DNA of 64,000 bases, from contig NZ_CP088296.1 of assembly GCF_024666595.1 (NCBI RefSeq), positions 3,152,501 through 3,216,500 of the forward strand, given 5' to 3'. Numbering within the stretch: the first letter of the stretch is position 1; each line of letters begins with the position of its first letter. Shown here piece after piece: positions 24,382-32,718 of the stretch. The DNA comes from Sphingomonas sp. J315 (lineage in GTDB: Bacteria; Pseudomonadota; Alphaproteobacteria; Sphingomonadales; Sphingomonadaceae). Under the pieces are notes generated by a model. That model ran no database searches, was not told where the DNA came from, and saw only the letters and a list, made by a program, of their open reading frames with translations. The position numbers and the translations under genes were made by a program.

Positions 24382-24719
24382 CAGTAACGATCCACCAGCT
24401 CGGCTCGCCGCGCGGCGGCGGCGACATCGACCAGCCGTTCGGCGGTCGAGTCCGCGATCTCGATCATCATTTTCAGCTCGTCCGCCACCGCCTTGGCGCG
24501 CGCCGCGTCATGCGTGCCGCGAGCATATTGCGTAAGCGTGCCCTTCAGTTCGGACAGCACCAGCCGCGCCTGCACCGTCGCCTGGTCCAGCGTCGAGACG
24601 ACCTGTCCCAGATCGTTCTTCTTGAGCGCGTTGAGCGCGCGCATCATGCGAATGCTCTGGATGATGGTCACCGTGCAGAACAGCATCGTCAGCACGTTCG
24701 CGATCAGCGAATAGGTCAT
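24381..24719 (-). CDS. DUF6468-type flagellar-operon membrane protein
   Basis: The 112-residue protein has one N-terminal membrane helix ([20 protein letters not shown]). A helical, probably coiled-coil domain follows ([40 protein letters not shown]). It fits the DUF6468 family found beside fliM and motE-like genes in alphaproteobacterial flagellar operons; its role is not established. I start it at the ATG at 24719, which overlaps the fliM stop (ATGA), because it begins directly with the membrane helix. The upstream reading is the fliM frame's antiphase and has no family character. Confidence 0.75.
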   Translation of the reverse strand: MTYSLIANVLTMLFCTVTIIQSIRMMRALNALKKNDLGQVVSTLDQATVQARLVLSELKGTLTQYARGTHDAARAKAVADELKMMIEIADSTAERLVDVAAAARRAELVDRY

Positions 24720-25735
24720 GCGCGCTTCTCCTTGGCGATGTCGGACACCAGCCGCACCGCGATCTTGTTCGACCGCTGGCCGATCTGGGCGCGACCGATG
24801 GTCACGCCGCTGCATTGCATGTCGAGCGGCTGGTCGGGGTCGGCGAACAGCGGGATCGTCTGCCCGACCTTGAAGTCGCGCACCGCGCCCAGCGGCATGT
24901 CGCGCTCGCCCAGTACCACGTCGAGCGTCACGTCGACCTTGCGGACCTCCGACGCCATATGGACTTCCCAGATCGTGTCACGGCCCAGCTTTTCGCCCAT
25001 GAACCGCTGGTTGAGCAGGTGGCGAACGGGCTCGATCGTCGCATAGGGCAGCAGGATGCTGAAACATCCGCCGCGCTCGTCCATGCTGACGCGGAAGGTC
25101 GCGACGGCGCAGACGTTGGTGGTGCCGGCGATCGCGACGAAGCGCGGGCTGCTCTCGACACGCTCCAGCTCGATCGTGGTCGGGGTGATCGGCGCCATCG
25201 AGATCGACAGGTCGTTGAGCACATGGCCCAGCATGCGCGAGACAAGGTCGGTCTCGATCGTGGTAAAGCCACGCCCGTCGATCATCACCTGATCGCCCCC
25301 GCCGCGACGCCCGCCGAGCAGCGCGTCGACCACGGCATAGATCAGGCTCGAGTCGACCGAGACCAGGCCGTAATTTTCCCACTCTTCGACGCGGAACACG
25401 CCGATCATCGCGGGGAGCATGATGTGGTTGAGATAGTCGCCGAAGCGGATCGAGGTCACTTCCTCAAGGCTGACGTCGATCGCGTCTGAGGTGAGGTTGC
25501 GCATCGACGTCGCGAAGATCCGGACCATGCGGTCGAACACCACCTCCAGCATCGGCAGCCGCTCGCGGCTGATGACGTTGGATTCGATGACCGCGCGCAG
25601 CCCCTCCTTGGGCTGGCTGAACCCGCCCACCTGGCCGAACAGCGCGTCGATCCCCGCCTGGTCAAGCAGTGCGTCCGCGCCCGGATCGAGCCGCGGCGGC
25701 TCGGGCAGATCGAAATCTTCGAAATCGTCGCTCAT
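24716..25735 (-). CDS. fliM: Flagellar motor switch protein FliM
   Basis: The 339-residue FliM forms the C-ring middle domain and receives phospho-CheY at its N-terminus. That N-terminal motif is visible as LLDQAGIDALFGQ (residues about 23-35). The central CheC-like domain includes FRVEEWENYGLVSVDSSLIY and VVDALLGGRRGGG. The C-terminal SpoA domain includes LDVVLGERDMPLGAVRDFKV and PLDMQCSGVTIGRAQIGQRS. Start and stop overlap both neighbours (ATGA), giving tight coupling with fliL and the DUF6468 gene. Confidence 0.95.
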   Translation of the reverse strand: MSDDFEDFDLPEPPRLDPGADALLDQAGIDALFGQVGGFSQPKEGLRAVIESNVISRERLPMLEVVFDRMVRIFATSMRNLTSDAIDVSLEEVTSIRFGDYLNHIMLPAMIGVFRVEEWENYGLVSVDSSLIYAVVDALLGGRRGGGDQVMIDGRGFTTIETDLVSRMLGHVLNDLSISMAPITPTTIELERVESSPRFVAIAGTTNVCAVATFRVSMDERGGCFSILLPYATIEPVRHLLNQRFMGEKLGRDTIWEVHMASEVRKVDVTLDVVLGERDMPLGAVRDFKVGQTIPLFADPDQPLDMQCSGVTIGRAQIGQRSNKIAVRLVSDIAKEKRA

Positions 25736-26283
25736 TGCTGAACCAAGTCCTGGATGAGGACGTCCTTCACCTGATCGTGCCCCAGGATCTGGGTGGCGCG
25801 GATCAGCAGCTCTTCTTTCACGCGATAGACCGCGCCCGACCCGTTGAGGTCTTCGGGGCGCAGCTCGCGCAGGAAGGGCTGATAGGCGTCGATGACGAGC
25901 GGGAGCTTTTCCTGCAGCTTGTCGACCGAACCGGCGGGACCGGGAACCAGCACGAAATGGATCTTGAGGAACCGCGCGGCACCGTCCGCGCTGCGCAGGT
26001 TCACGACCAGCGGGGGGACGTCGAGGTAGTTGCCGGACTTGCCGTCCTTCTTCTCGCCGCCCTTGCCCTCTTCCTTGGCGCCTTCGTCCGTCTCGGCCTC
26101 TTCGCCCCCGGCAGTTTTTGCCGCCGCGTCGTCGGACCCGAGCAGGAACCAGGCCGCTCCGCCGCCGCCGCCGCCCAGCACGAGCAGGGCTGCGCCAGCG
26201 ATGATGAGCAGCTTCTTCTTGCCCATCTTCCCCTTGGCGGGAGCCGTTCCGTCCGTGGCCTCGACGATGATTTCGTCGCTCAT
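25732..26283 (-). CDS. fliL: Flagellar basal-body protein FliL
   Basis: The 183-residue FliL is an inner-membrane protein that surrounds stator units. It has a short cytoplasmic N-terminus, one membrane helix (LLIIAGAALLVLGGGGGGAA), and an acidic, Glu/Lys-rich linker. The periplasmic domain has YLDVPPLVVNLRSADGAARF and a C-terminal VKDVLIQDLVQQ. I chose the ATG at 26283 (MSDEIIVEA); the in-frame start at 26310 adds residues unlike FliL. It is the first gene of the fliL, fliM, DUF6468, motE-like operon and diverges from flgF. Confidence 0.92.
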   Translation of the reverse strand: MSDEIIVEATDGTAPAKGKMGKKKLLIIAGAALLVLGGGGGGAAWFLLGSDDAAAKTAGGEEAETDEGAKEEGKGGEKKDGKSGNYLDVPPLVVNLRSADGAARFLKIHFVLVPGPAGSVDKLQEKLPLVIDAYQPFLRELRPEDLNGSGAVYRVKEELLIRATQILGHDQVKDVLIQDLVQQ

Positions 26284-26411
26284 TGTCTGTGCCCCAATCT
26301 CTTTGCCCATCCGCGACCGGACCGGCGGAATGTTCCTATTATAGAGGGGCGGGTCGGCAACATTTGCCTAGCCGCAAAAAATTGGACGAATTTTTTGAAG
26401 GGGCGGTGGCG
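26284..26411. promoter_or_regulatory. Divergent promoter region of the fliL and flgF operons
   Basis: The 128 bases contain CCTATTATAGAGG at 26335-26347 (minus strand CCTCTATAATAGG, with a TATAAT box toward fliL), nearly identical to the 22584 element. GGCAA-CAT-TTGCC at 26356-26368 is a perfect short palindrome. An A/T-rich run then precedes flgF. Two divergent promoters with shared control are likely. Confidence 0.5.
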
Positions 26412-27155
26412 ATGGATATCTCATCCTATGTGCTGCTGAGTCACGAGCAGGCGCTAAGGCGTCGTCTCGACGTGAGCGCGAATAATATGGCCAATATCTC
26501 GACGGCCGGGTTCAAGCGCGAGGCACCGGTGTTCCGCGAGTATGTGGAGCAGGCCGGGGGCGGCGCGGACGCGCCCGTCAAGACGACGTCGATGGTGCTC
26601 GACTATGGCGCGGTGCATGACCAGAGCGCGGGCGCGTTCACCGTCACCGGCAACTCGCTCGACGTGATGATCGACGGGCCCGGCTATCTGGCCGTGGAAA
26701 CGCCCGAGGGCGGCATCGCCTACACGCGCGCCGGATATCTGAAGGTCGGCGAGGACGGCACGCTGCAGACTGCGGGCGGGCTGACCCTGCTCGGCGAGGG
26801 CGGTCGCCCGATCGCCATTCCCCCTGAACAGGCGGGGCAGGTCAGCATCGGCAAGGACGGCACCGTCAGCGCGGGCGACGCGCAGGTCGGGCGCGTCGCG
26901 GTAACGGTGTTCGACGACGAGCGCATGGTCGACCCGCGCGGCGACGGCACCTTTGCCGGCACCGGCGGGCGCGAGCTCGGCGCGGAGCAGACCAAACTCA
27001 AATCCGGCGGCGTCGAAGGATCGAACGTCCAGGCAATCGTCGAGACCACCAACATGGTCGAGATCCTGCGCGCCTATCAGACGAGCATGAAGATGTCGGA
27101 GGCGCTGGGCGACATGCGCAAGACCGCGATCGACAAGCTTGGCCGCTTCGGCTGA
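26412..27155 (+). CDS. flgF: Flagellar basal-body rod protein FlgF
   Basis: The 247-residue proximal rod protein begins MDISSYVLLSHEQALRRRLD followed by NNMANISTAGFKRE, the rod-protein motif. The centre has FTVTGNSLDVMIDGPGYLAV and YTRAGYLKVGEDG. The C-terminal helix is VQAIVETTNMVEILRAYQTS. The order and length fit FlgF rather than FlgG, which follows. I start it at the ATG at 26412; the frame is open further upstream, but without family residues. It leads the flgF-flgG-flgA-flgH operon. Confidence 0.94.
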   Translation: MDISSYVLLSHEQALRRRLDVSANNMANISTAGFKREAPVFREYVEQAGGGADAPVKTTSMVLDYGAVHDQSAGAFTVTGNSLDVMIDGPGYLAVETPEGGIAYTRAGYLKVGEDGTLQTAGGLTLLGEGGRPIAIPPEQAGQVSIGKDGTVSAGDAQVGRVAVTVFDDERMVDPRGDGTFAGTGGRELGAEQTKLKSGGVEGSNVQAIVETTNMVEILRAYQTSMKMSEALGDMRKTAIDKLGRFG

Positions 27156-27179
27156 CCCCATTTCCACGGAGACTGATCC

Positions 27180-27962
27180 ATGCGTACCCTCTCCATCGCC
27201 GGCACGGGCATGCTCGCGCAGCAGACCAATGTCGATGTCATCTCGAACAATATCGCGAACATGAACACGACGGCGTACAAGCGCCAGCGTGCCGAGTTTC
27301 AGGACCTGCTCTATCAGCAGGTGACCCGTCCCGGTGGTTCGTCCGGTCCCGACAGCCGCGTGCCGACCGGCATCCAGATCGGCGCAGGCGTCAAGACCGG
27401 CGGCGTCTATCGCATCGCGACCCAGGGCGCGATGACCCAGACCGACAATCGCTACGACACGGCAATCCAGGGCCGTGGCTATTTCGCGATTACCCTGCCG
27501 TCGGGTGAGACCGCCTATACCCGCGATGGATCGTTCCAGCTGTCCGACCAGGGTGAACTGGTCAACGCCGACGGCTTCCCGGTTCAGCCCGGGATCACGA
27601 TTCCCGCCGAGGCGATCGACGTCACCATCTCGAAGACGGGCGAGGTCCAGGTGATCCTCGCCGGCCAGCCCGAGCCGCAGAATGTCGGCCAGCTCCAGCT
27701 CGCGACCTTCATCAACGAGGCCGGGCTTGAGGCACAGGGCGGCAACCTCTTCCTCGAAACCGCAGCATCGGGCCAGCCGACCATCGCCAATCCGGGCGAG
27801 CCGGGCTTCGGCGTACTCCAGCAGGGCTTTGTCGAAGCGTCGAACGTCAATCCGGTGGCCGAAATCACCGCGCTGATCACCGCGCAACGCGCCTATGAAA
27901 TGAACAGCCGCGTCGTGAAGACCGCGGACGAGATGCTGGCCACGACCAGCCAGCTGCGCTGA
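27180..27962 (+). CDS. flgG: Flagellar distal rod protein FlgG
   Basis: The 260-residue distal rod subunit begins MRTLSIAGTGMLAQQTNVDV with ISNNIANMNTTAYKRQRAEF, which is typical of FlgG. ETAYTRDGSFQLSDQGELV and the C-terminal VEASNVNPVAEITALITAQR complete the pattern. The length is the usual 260. It is spaced 24 bases from flgF and overlaps the flgA start (TGATG). Confidence 0.96.
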   Translation: MRTLSIAGTGMLAQQTNVDVISNNIANMNTTAYKRQRAEFQDLLYQQVTRPGGSSGPDSRVPTGIQIGAGVKTGGVYRIATQGAMTQTDNRYDTAIQGRGYFAITLPSGETAYTRDGSFQLSDQGELVNADGFPVQPGITIPAEAIDVTISKTGEVQVILAGQPEPQNVGQLQLATFINEAGLEAQGGNLFLETAASGQPTIANPGEPGFGVLQQGFVEASNVNPVAEITALITAQRAYEMNSRVVKTADEMLATTSQLR

Positions 27963-28441
27963 TGGTTTACCGCATCGCTTTTGTGGCACTGGCGCTGGTG
28001 CCGGTTCCGGCCCCCGCCCAGACGGCTGCGCCGACGCCCGCTCCGGTGCGCGTCGCACCCGCTCAGGTCGAGGTCGCCGTGCTTGCGCGCGCCGTGCAGC
28101 GTGGCGAGATCCTGTCCGCCGACGACTTCGTCTATGAGAAGCGCTCACCCAACATGGGCCGCGGCGCGATCGAGGCGGAGGCTGCCAAGGGCTTGGAAGC
28201 GGTGCGCCCGCTCTCGCCCGGATCGATCGTCCGGGTCAGCGACGTCATCGCCCCGCGACTGGTCCGTCGCGGCGAGCCGGTGCTGATCGCCTACAAGACC
28301 GGCGCACTCACCATCACCACCCAGGGCCGCGCCCTGGCCAGCGCGGGGGCGGGAGAACCGGTCCGCGTCGTCGCCACCGCCACCCAGCGCACGCTCGACG
28401 GTTTCGTCGCCGGCAACGGGCTGGTCCGAATCGCTTACTGA
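27962..28441 (+). CDS. flgA: Flagellar P-ring assembly chaperone FlgA
   Basis: The 159-residue protein has a signal peptide (MVYRIAFVALALVPVPAPAQ) and then a SAF-type domain: VEVAVLARAVQRGEILSADD, LEAVRPLSPGSIVRVSDVIA, and GEPVLIAYKTGALTITTQGR with a closing VRVVATATQRTLDGFVAGN. FlgA helps FlgI polymerise into the P-ring in the periplasm. It is short for the family because it lacks the N-terminal extension of enterobacterial FlgA, as is common in alphaproteobacteria. It overlaps flgG and is followed after 14 bases by flgH. Confidence 0.9.
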   Translation: MVYRIAFVALALVPVPAPAQTAAPTPAPVRVAPAQVEVAVLARAVQRGEILSADDFVYEKRSPNMGRGAIEAEAAKGLEAVRPLSPGSIVRVSDVIAPRLVRRGEPVLIAYKTGALTITTQGRALASAGAGEPVRVVATATQRTLDGFVAGNGLVRIAY

Positions 28442-28455
28442 GGGAGTAGAAACCC

Positions 28456-29235
28456 ATGAAGAAGATCGTTCTCGCCATCACCACCGCGTCCCTGCTTTCC
28501 GGCTGCGGCAGCGTCGAACGCCTTGGCCGCATCGGCAAGGCACCCAAGATGACCGCGCCTGAAGAGATGGCGATGCCCGGCGGCGAACGCTCGCTTGGCA
28601 CCCCTGGCCTGCGCAGCGGGGCGCAGGTCGCTGCCGTCGCGGGCACCCCGGCAGCACCCGGAGTCGTTCCGGTTCAGGCGCCCGCAGCCTCGGCGTCGCT
28701 GTTTCGCGCCGGTGCGGGCGCGTTCTTCAGCGATCAGCGCGCGGCCCGGATGGGCGACATTCTGACGATCAAGATCAACATCGCCGACAAGGCGGAGGTG
28801 GGCAACAACACCTCGCGCGTCCGCACCGGTTCGGAAAGCGCCAGCATCGCCTCGCTGCTCGGCCTTGAAAAGCTGCTGCCCAAGGCGCTCAATCCGGCGA
28901 ACCTCGCCAGCACCGACAGCAAGTCGCAGTCGGGCGGCGGTGGCAATATCAGCCGTTCCGAAACGATCAACATGACCATGTCGGCGATCGTCACCAACGT
29001 TTTCCCCAACGGCAATCTGGGCATCCGCGGCCGTCAGGAAGTGCGCGTGAACAACGAATTGCGCGAACTGGTGGTGAGCGGCGTGGTCCGCCCGCAGGAT
29101 ATCGGCCGCGACAATTCGGTGCGCCACAGCCAGATCGCCGAAGCGCGGATCAGCTATGGCGGCCGCGGCCAGCTGTCCGACGCGCAGCAGGCACGCTGGG
29201 GCCAACAGATCTACGACGCGCTGTTCCCGTTCTAA
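28456..29235 (+). CDS. flgH: Flagellar L-ring lipoprotein FlgH
   Basis: The 259-residue outer-membrane lipoprotein forms the L-ring. The signal peptide ends in a lipobox, LLSGC, at about residues 14-18. The mature part shows SLFRAGAGAFFSDQRAARMG and DILTIKINIADKAEVGNNTS. The C-terminal section has NLGIRGRQEVRVNNELRELV, VSGVVRPQDIGRDNSV and AEARISYGGRGQLSDAQQ. All are FlgH signatures. It ends the operon, which is closed by a strong terminator; flgI and flgJ, which often follow, are absent here. Confidence 0.95.
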   Translation: MKKIVLAITTASLLSGCGSVERLGRIGKAPKMTAPEEMAMPGGERSLGTPGLRSGAQVAAVAGTPAAPGVVPVQAPAASASLFRAGAGAFFSDQRAARMGDILTIKINIADKAEVGNNTSRVRTGSESASIASLLGLEKLLPKALNPANLASTDSKSQSGGGGNISRSETINMTMSAIVTNVFPNGNLGIRGRQEVRVNNELRELVVSGVVRPQDIGRDNSVRHSQIAEARISYGGRGQLSDAQQARWGQQIYDALFPF

Positions 29236-29254
29236 GCGGGCAGTCAACAGGATT

Positions 29255-29313
29255 GCCCGTCCCAGCCGGGGGGCCGTGGACGGGCAGCCCCTTCCCAGCC
29301 GGGGGGCCGTGGA
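29255..29313. repeat. Tandem pair of 20-base G-rich repeats
   Basis: CCCAGCCGGGGGGCCGTGGA occurs at 29261-29280 and again exactly at 29294-29313, 33 bases apart. The first copy is flanked by GCCCGTCC and GGACGGGC arms (29255-29285), so it can form a hairpin. It lies between the flgH stop and the terminator. Confidence 0.7.
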
Positions 29314-29351
29314 AAGGGAAGGGAGGCGCAGAAGCGCCGCCATTCCAAAGA

Positions 29352-29380
29352 GGGGGAGGGAGAAACCCTCCCCCCTTTTT
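29352..29380 (+). terminator. Rho-independent terminator after flgH
   Basis: GGGGGAGGG pairs perfectly with CCCTCCCCC around an AGAAA loop and is followed by C and TTTTT. It marks the end of the flgF-flgH operon. Confidence 0.9.
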
Positions 29381-29398
29381 GTTGTTCGAAATCCTGCG

Positions 29399-29635
29399 TC
29401 AGGCGAAAGCGCGCTCGCCCGACGCGCTTGGCAGCTTCGGTGAAGGCCGCCCCATCGTCCAGTTCTTGGTCAGTCGAACGGATGGATTTGGGGCGCACCA
29501 AATCTCCCCCGTCTCATTGATCGCCGTGACCCAGATCAGATTATGTTCCTGGCCATAATCGATCATGCCGATCGCATAGCCTTCACCCTTGCCGAGCACG
29601 TTGAGCGGGATAGGGGGATTGAGTTGCGTGAACAT
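29399..29635 (-). CDS. Conserved small hypothetical protein
   Basis: A 78-residue protein starting MFTQLNPPIPLNVLGKGEGY, with AIGMIDYGQEHNLIWVTAIN, ETGEIWCAPNPSVRLTKNWT and MGR. This is the pattern of a widespread family of small soluble proteins of unknown function. I chose the ATG at 29635, which follows AGGACGACC; the reading open upstream to 29728 has no family character. It is convergent with the flagellar operon and lies downstream of the GntR regulator on the same strand, separated by 76 bases. Confidence 0.72.
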   Translation of the reverse strand: MFTQLNPPIPLNVLGKGEGYAIGMIDYGQEHNLIWVTAINETGEIWCAPNPSVRLTKNWTMGRPSPKLPSASGERAFA

Positions 29636-29711
29636 GCCGGTCGTCCTGAGTTGGACAGCCGTAACGGATGAAACCCGTGTTAGTTCAGGCGGTTGCGGAT
29701 AGGCGTCAGCT

Positions 29712-30464
29712 CTAGTCTTCGCCAGCACTCCGTCCCGCCTTCAGCGCTTCATGCCGGTCGATCGACTTCTGGATATGCCGCCGCGCCGCGCGCCGCGCCG
29801 CCGCCGGGTCGCCCGCCGCGATCGCCGCGTAGATCGCCTCATGGTCGCGGTTGATCATGCGGGCGTAGCGCTGGTGCTTTTTCGGGTCGTTGCCCTGCAG
29901 ATACAGCTTGCGCGATGGCACCAGCCGCACGCCGAGAAACTGTGTAAAGCGTACGAAATAGGCGTTGCCGGTCGCGCGCGCGATCGCGGCGTGGAAGGCC
30001 GCGTCGGCGGCGACCGATCCCTCCGCCTCGGTGCTCGCATCCATCGCCGCGAGCGCGGCGCGGATGTCCTTCAGATCGGCGTCGGTGCGGCGTTGCGCGG
30101 CAAGATCGGCCATCTCCGCCTCGAACCCCATGCGCATTTCGAGCAGGCGCAGCACGTCGTCGATCGCGCTGACCTCGTCCGGGGTCACCTGAAACGCACG
30201 ATATTGCGCCCCCTCCGCGACATAGGCACCCGATCCGCGCCGCGACACCAGCAGCCCGCGCGCGGCGAGGCGCGAATAGGCTTCCCGCACGACGGTGCGA
30301 CTGACGCCAAAGCTCTCGGTAATCGCCTTTTCGGTCGGAAAGCGCGACCCCGGGGGCATCTCCCCGCGTTCGATCTGTTCCTCGAACCGCTGGACGAGAT
30401 CGTCGGCCAGCGATGCCGCCTTGGTCACCGTCATCACGGGACGGATAGCATTGCCCGTGGCCAT
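29712..30464 (-). CDS. GntR-family regulator (FadR/UxuR type)
   Basis: The 250-residue regulator has a winged helix-turn-helix at about residues 18-85 (FEEQIERGEMPPGSRFPTEK; ESFGVSRTVVREAYSRLAAR). A helical FCD ligand domain follows, with the conserved metal-type residues in FHAAIARATGN and RDHEAIYAAI plus a late histidine. Members often respond to uronate catabolites. I start it at the ATG at 30464, four bases after the DUF4861 stop, although no strong ribosome site is visible. It is co-transcribed with that gene. TTGT-N3-ACAA sites between the divergent units and upstream of the TonB gene are its likely operators. Confidence 0.85.
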   Translation of the reverse strand: MATGNAIRPVMTVTKAASLADDLVQRFEEQIERGEMPPGSRFPTEKAITESFGVSRTVVREAYSRLAARGLLVSRRGSGAYVAEGAQYRAFQVTPDEVSAIDDVLRLLEMRMGFEAEMADLAAQRRTDADLKDIRAALAAMDASTEAEGSVAADAAFHAAIARATGNAYFVRFTQFLGVRLVPSRKLYLQGNDPKKHQRYARMINRDHEAIYAAIAAGDPAAARRAARRHIQKSIDRHEALKAGRSAGED

Positions 30465-30468
30465 ATGA

Positions 30469-31386
30469 CTAGGGATTGAAATCGGGCTGCTGCTGCTGGA
30501 CATAGGCTTGCCAATCGGGTTCGCGCTTGAAATCGGGACCGCCGCTCCACGCTGCGCCGGCATGATAGACGAAAGGCTTGCCCGGCGTGACCCGGACGAG
30601 GATCAGGTAATTGTCGGCATCCTCGGCAAATCCGGCAAACGCCGCAGGATCGACCATCACCGCCGCCGCCATTGCGCCCTTGTCGGGCGTGTCCGGCCCC
30701 CACCACACCAGCCGCGCCTTGTCCGCATCCTTGAGGATGCTGCCCAGCGCGGTGCCGGTCGGGCGCTTCGAAATGCCGATCGCGACAGTCAGCGGTTGGC
30801 TGCTGCTCGACGCGATGGTCGATGTCATGCGGATAAAGTTGCTACCCGGTGCCAGTGCGAACTGCCGTGTCTCGGCGACGGTGCGCGCGGTATCGACCGG
30901 CCAGGCGGGATAGTCGACGCTGAACGCCGCACGCTCCGGCCCCGCCACAGCGATCCGCGGGTTCACATAGTTGCGCGACGTCCACAGCTTGTTGTCGTGC
31001 CAGATGCCCAGGCCGCCGACCCCGCGTCCGGTACCGACATTGTAGAAATCGACGCCCTCGCCCTGGTCCTGATGCTGGTCGCCGGTGCGCAGCTGGCGGT
31101 CCATGAACGGCCATCGCACCCGCTTGCCCCAGGCGTCGATGCCGGAGGAGGAGGGGGGCTCGGCGGCTTCGAGCGGACGACCGTAGATGCGGAAGGCAAT
31201 GCGGTCGTTCTCGAACAACAGGTCGCCGAATCGATAGTCGGCAATCGACACCGCAGCGCGCGCCTTCTGTTCCTCGGCAGTCGCGGTGCGCAGCGGTTTG
31301 TGCTGCTGCGCCCAGGCCGCGCCCGCGACAAGCGCCGTGATCATCGCGGCATAGAGCGGCATTCGGGCCATTCGCGGTTTCGGCAT
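30469..31386 (-). CDS. Secreted DUF4861-family protein
   Basis: The 305-residue protein has a signal peptide (ITALVAGAAWA, cleaved before QQHKP). The mature part is a beta-rich domain with YRFGDLLFENDRIAFRIYGR, PFMDRQLRTGDQHQDQGEGV, DFYNVGTGRGVGGLGIWHDN and KPFVYHAGAAWS. These fit DUF4861, which occurs with GH105/GH88 enzymes in pectin- and uronate-degradation loci. Its activity is unestablished. It diverges from the GH105 gene and is followed by the GntR gene. Confidence 0.8.
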   Translation of the reverse strand: MPKPRMARMPLYAAMITALVAGAAWAQQHKPLRTATAEEQKARAAVSIADYRFGDLLFENDRIAFRIYGRPLEAAEPPSSSGIDAWGKRVRWPFMDRQLRTGDQHQDQGEGVDFYNVGTGRGVGGLGIWHDNKLWTSRNYVNPRIAVAGPERAAFSVDYPAWPVDTARTVAETRQFALAPGSNFIRMTSTIASSSSQPLTVAIGISKRPTGTALGSILKDADKARLVWWGPDTPDKGAMAAAVMVDPAAFAGFAEDADNYLILVRVTPGKPFVYHAGAAWSGGPDFKREPDWQAYVQQQQPDFNP

Positions 31387-31411
31387 CCCATCCTCTCGAC
31401 TTCGCGGCTTA

Positions 31412-31424
31412 GTTGTGTGACAAC
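31412..31424. promoter_or_regulatory. GTTGT-GTG-ACAAC palindrome, candidate GntR operator
   Basis: It lies between the divergent DUF4861 and GH105 genes. The core TTGT-N3-ACAA recurs exactly at 34577-34587 and with one change at 34624-34634, just upstream of the TonB receptor. The half-site type suits FadR-family GntR regulators, and one is encoded in this locus. An ATTGAC...GTCAAT inverted repeat (31428-31447) adjoins it and includes a TTGACA that could be the -35 of the GH105 gene. Confidence 0.6.
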
Positions 31425-31458
31425 CTTATTGACAGCCATTCGTCAATTGGAAAGATTA

Positions 31459-31472
31459 TGGCACCGGTGTCA
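31459..31472. promoter_or_regulatory. TGGCACCGGTGTCA palindrome, candidate operator
   Basis: One base from a perfect 14-base palindrome centred on CCGG. A sister site, TGACACCGGTATCA, also one base off perfect, lies at 34640-34653 before the TonB receptor gene. CG-centred palindromes of this type are typical of LacI-family regulators, none of which is encoded in the window. Confidence 0.45.
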
Positions 31473-31548
31473 ACAACCATGATGCGCCGGACCGTCAGGA
31501 GAGGGGCTGCGACCGTCACGGCTCGCGCCATGCCCGGAAGGAAATGAG

Positions 31549-32718
31549 ATGTCGTTGATTCTGCTTGCCCTTGCCGGAGCGCTTCCCGCTGCGTCCGCCC
31601 CGATTGCGACCGTCCCGGCGGCCGAGACGCGCGCGCAACTGCCCAAGCCCGACGCGATCCTGGCGCAGGTGCGTCGTGTCGCTGACTGGCAGCTGGCGAA
31701 CAAGACCAATTGGGCGACGATGCCGCTCGCGCGCAAAAGCGTGCAGAACCCGCGCGACTGGCAGCAGGCGACCTTCTGGATCGCACTGACCGAACTTGCC
31801 AAGCGCGATGCGCGCTACGCCCCGCCGCTGATGGAGCTGGGCCGTGAGATGGCGTGGAAACTGGGCGACAACCCCTTTCACGCCGACGACCAGCTGATCG
31901 GTCAGGCATGGATCTGGGCGGCACGTAACGGCGCGGGCAGGGAGGCACTCGCCCCGACCATCGCCTATTTCGATAACGTACTCGCCAACCGCCCGACCGG
32001 CAGCCTGGAGTTCATCCCCGGCGCGCCCGGCGCGGGCTGGTCGAAATGCACCGATCGCTGGTGCTGGTGCGACGCGATCTTCATGGCGCCGCCGACTTTG
32101 CTCCAGCTCGCCCGCCAGACCGGCGACCAGCGCTATGCCGACTTCGCGCATGAAGAGTTCAAGGCGACAACCGACTATCTCTACGACCCGGTCGAGAAGC
32201 TCTATTTCCGCGACAGCCGTTTCTTCGACACGCGCGATGCGAAGGGGCGCAAGCAATTCTGGAGCCGGGGCAATGGCTGGGTGATGGGCGGCATGGTCCG
32301 CATGCTCGACGCGATGCCGCGCAAGGACCCCAAGCGCGCTTACTATGAAGGGCTGTTCCGCGACATGGCGGCGAAGTTGCTGACGCTGCAAAAAGCGGAC
32401 GGCTATTGGTCGCCGTCTCTGCTCGACACCGATCCGTCGACCCCGACCGAGACCAGCGGGACTGCCTTCTACACCTATGCCTTCGCCTGGGGGATCGACG
32501 CGGGCCTGCTCGACCGTGCGACCTATCAGGCCGCCGCGGTGCGCGGCTGGAATGCGATCGTCCGTGCGGTACAGCCCGACGGGATGCTCGGCTGGGTCCA
32601 GCAGGTCGGCGACCGGCCCGACAGCGTGTCGGCGAAGGAAACGCAATTCTACGGATCGGGCGCGTTCATCCTCGCCGGTACCGCGATGGCGGATCTCGCG
32701 CGAAAGGAGGCGCACTGA
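31549..32718 (+). CDS. GH105 unsaturated uronyl/rhamnogalacturonyl hydrolase
   Basis: The 389-residue exported enzyme (hydrophobic signal at 1-18) belongs to GH105/GH88, alpha6/alpha6-barrel hydrolases that remove 4,5-unsaturated uronic acids from oligosaccharides made by polysaccharide lyases. Seen motifs are HADDQLIGQAWIWA, RWCWCDAIFMAPPTLL with the candidate catalytic aspartate D175, QFWSRGNGWVMGGMVRML, and ETSGTAFYTYAFAWGI. The length is typical. It opens the plus-strand operon and overlaps the start of the next gene by one base. The natural substrate cannot be read from the sequence. Confidence 0.88.
   Translation: MSLILLALAGALPAASAPIATVPAAETRAQLPKPDAILAQVRRVADWQLANKTNWATMPLARKSVQNPRDWQQATFWIALTELAKRDARYAPPLMELGREMAWKLGDNPFHADDQLIGQAWIWAARNGAGREALAPTIAYFDNVLANRPTGSLEFIPGAPGAGWSKCTDRWCWCDAIFMAPPTLLQLARQTGDQRYADFAHEEFKATTDYLYDPVEKLYFRDSRFFDTRDAKGRKQFWSRGNGWVMGGMVRMLDAMPRKDPKRAYYEGLFRDMAAKLLTLQKADGYWSPSLLDTDPSTPTETSGTAFYTYAFAWGIDAGLLDRATYQAAAVRGWNAIVRAVQPDGMLGWVQQVGDRPDSVSAKETQFYGSGAFILAGTAMADLARKEAH

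Noticed and set aside
26454..28148. A 564-codon open frame antisense to flgF and flgG
   Set aside because: The plus-strand genes are clearly FlgF, FlgG and FlgA; the antisense translation has no family character.
1..29400. Sigma-54 promoters (GG-N10-GC) and classic sigma-28 promoters before flagellar genes
   Set aside because: I looked at the main intergenic regions and saw no convincing match; candidate GG/GC pairs had wrong spacing.
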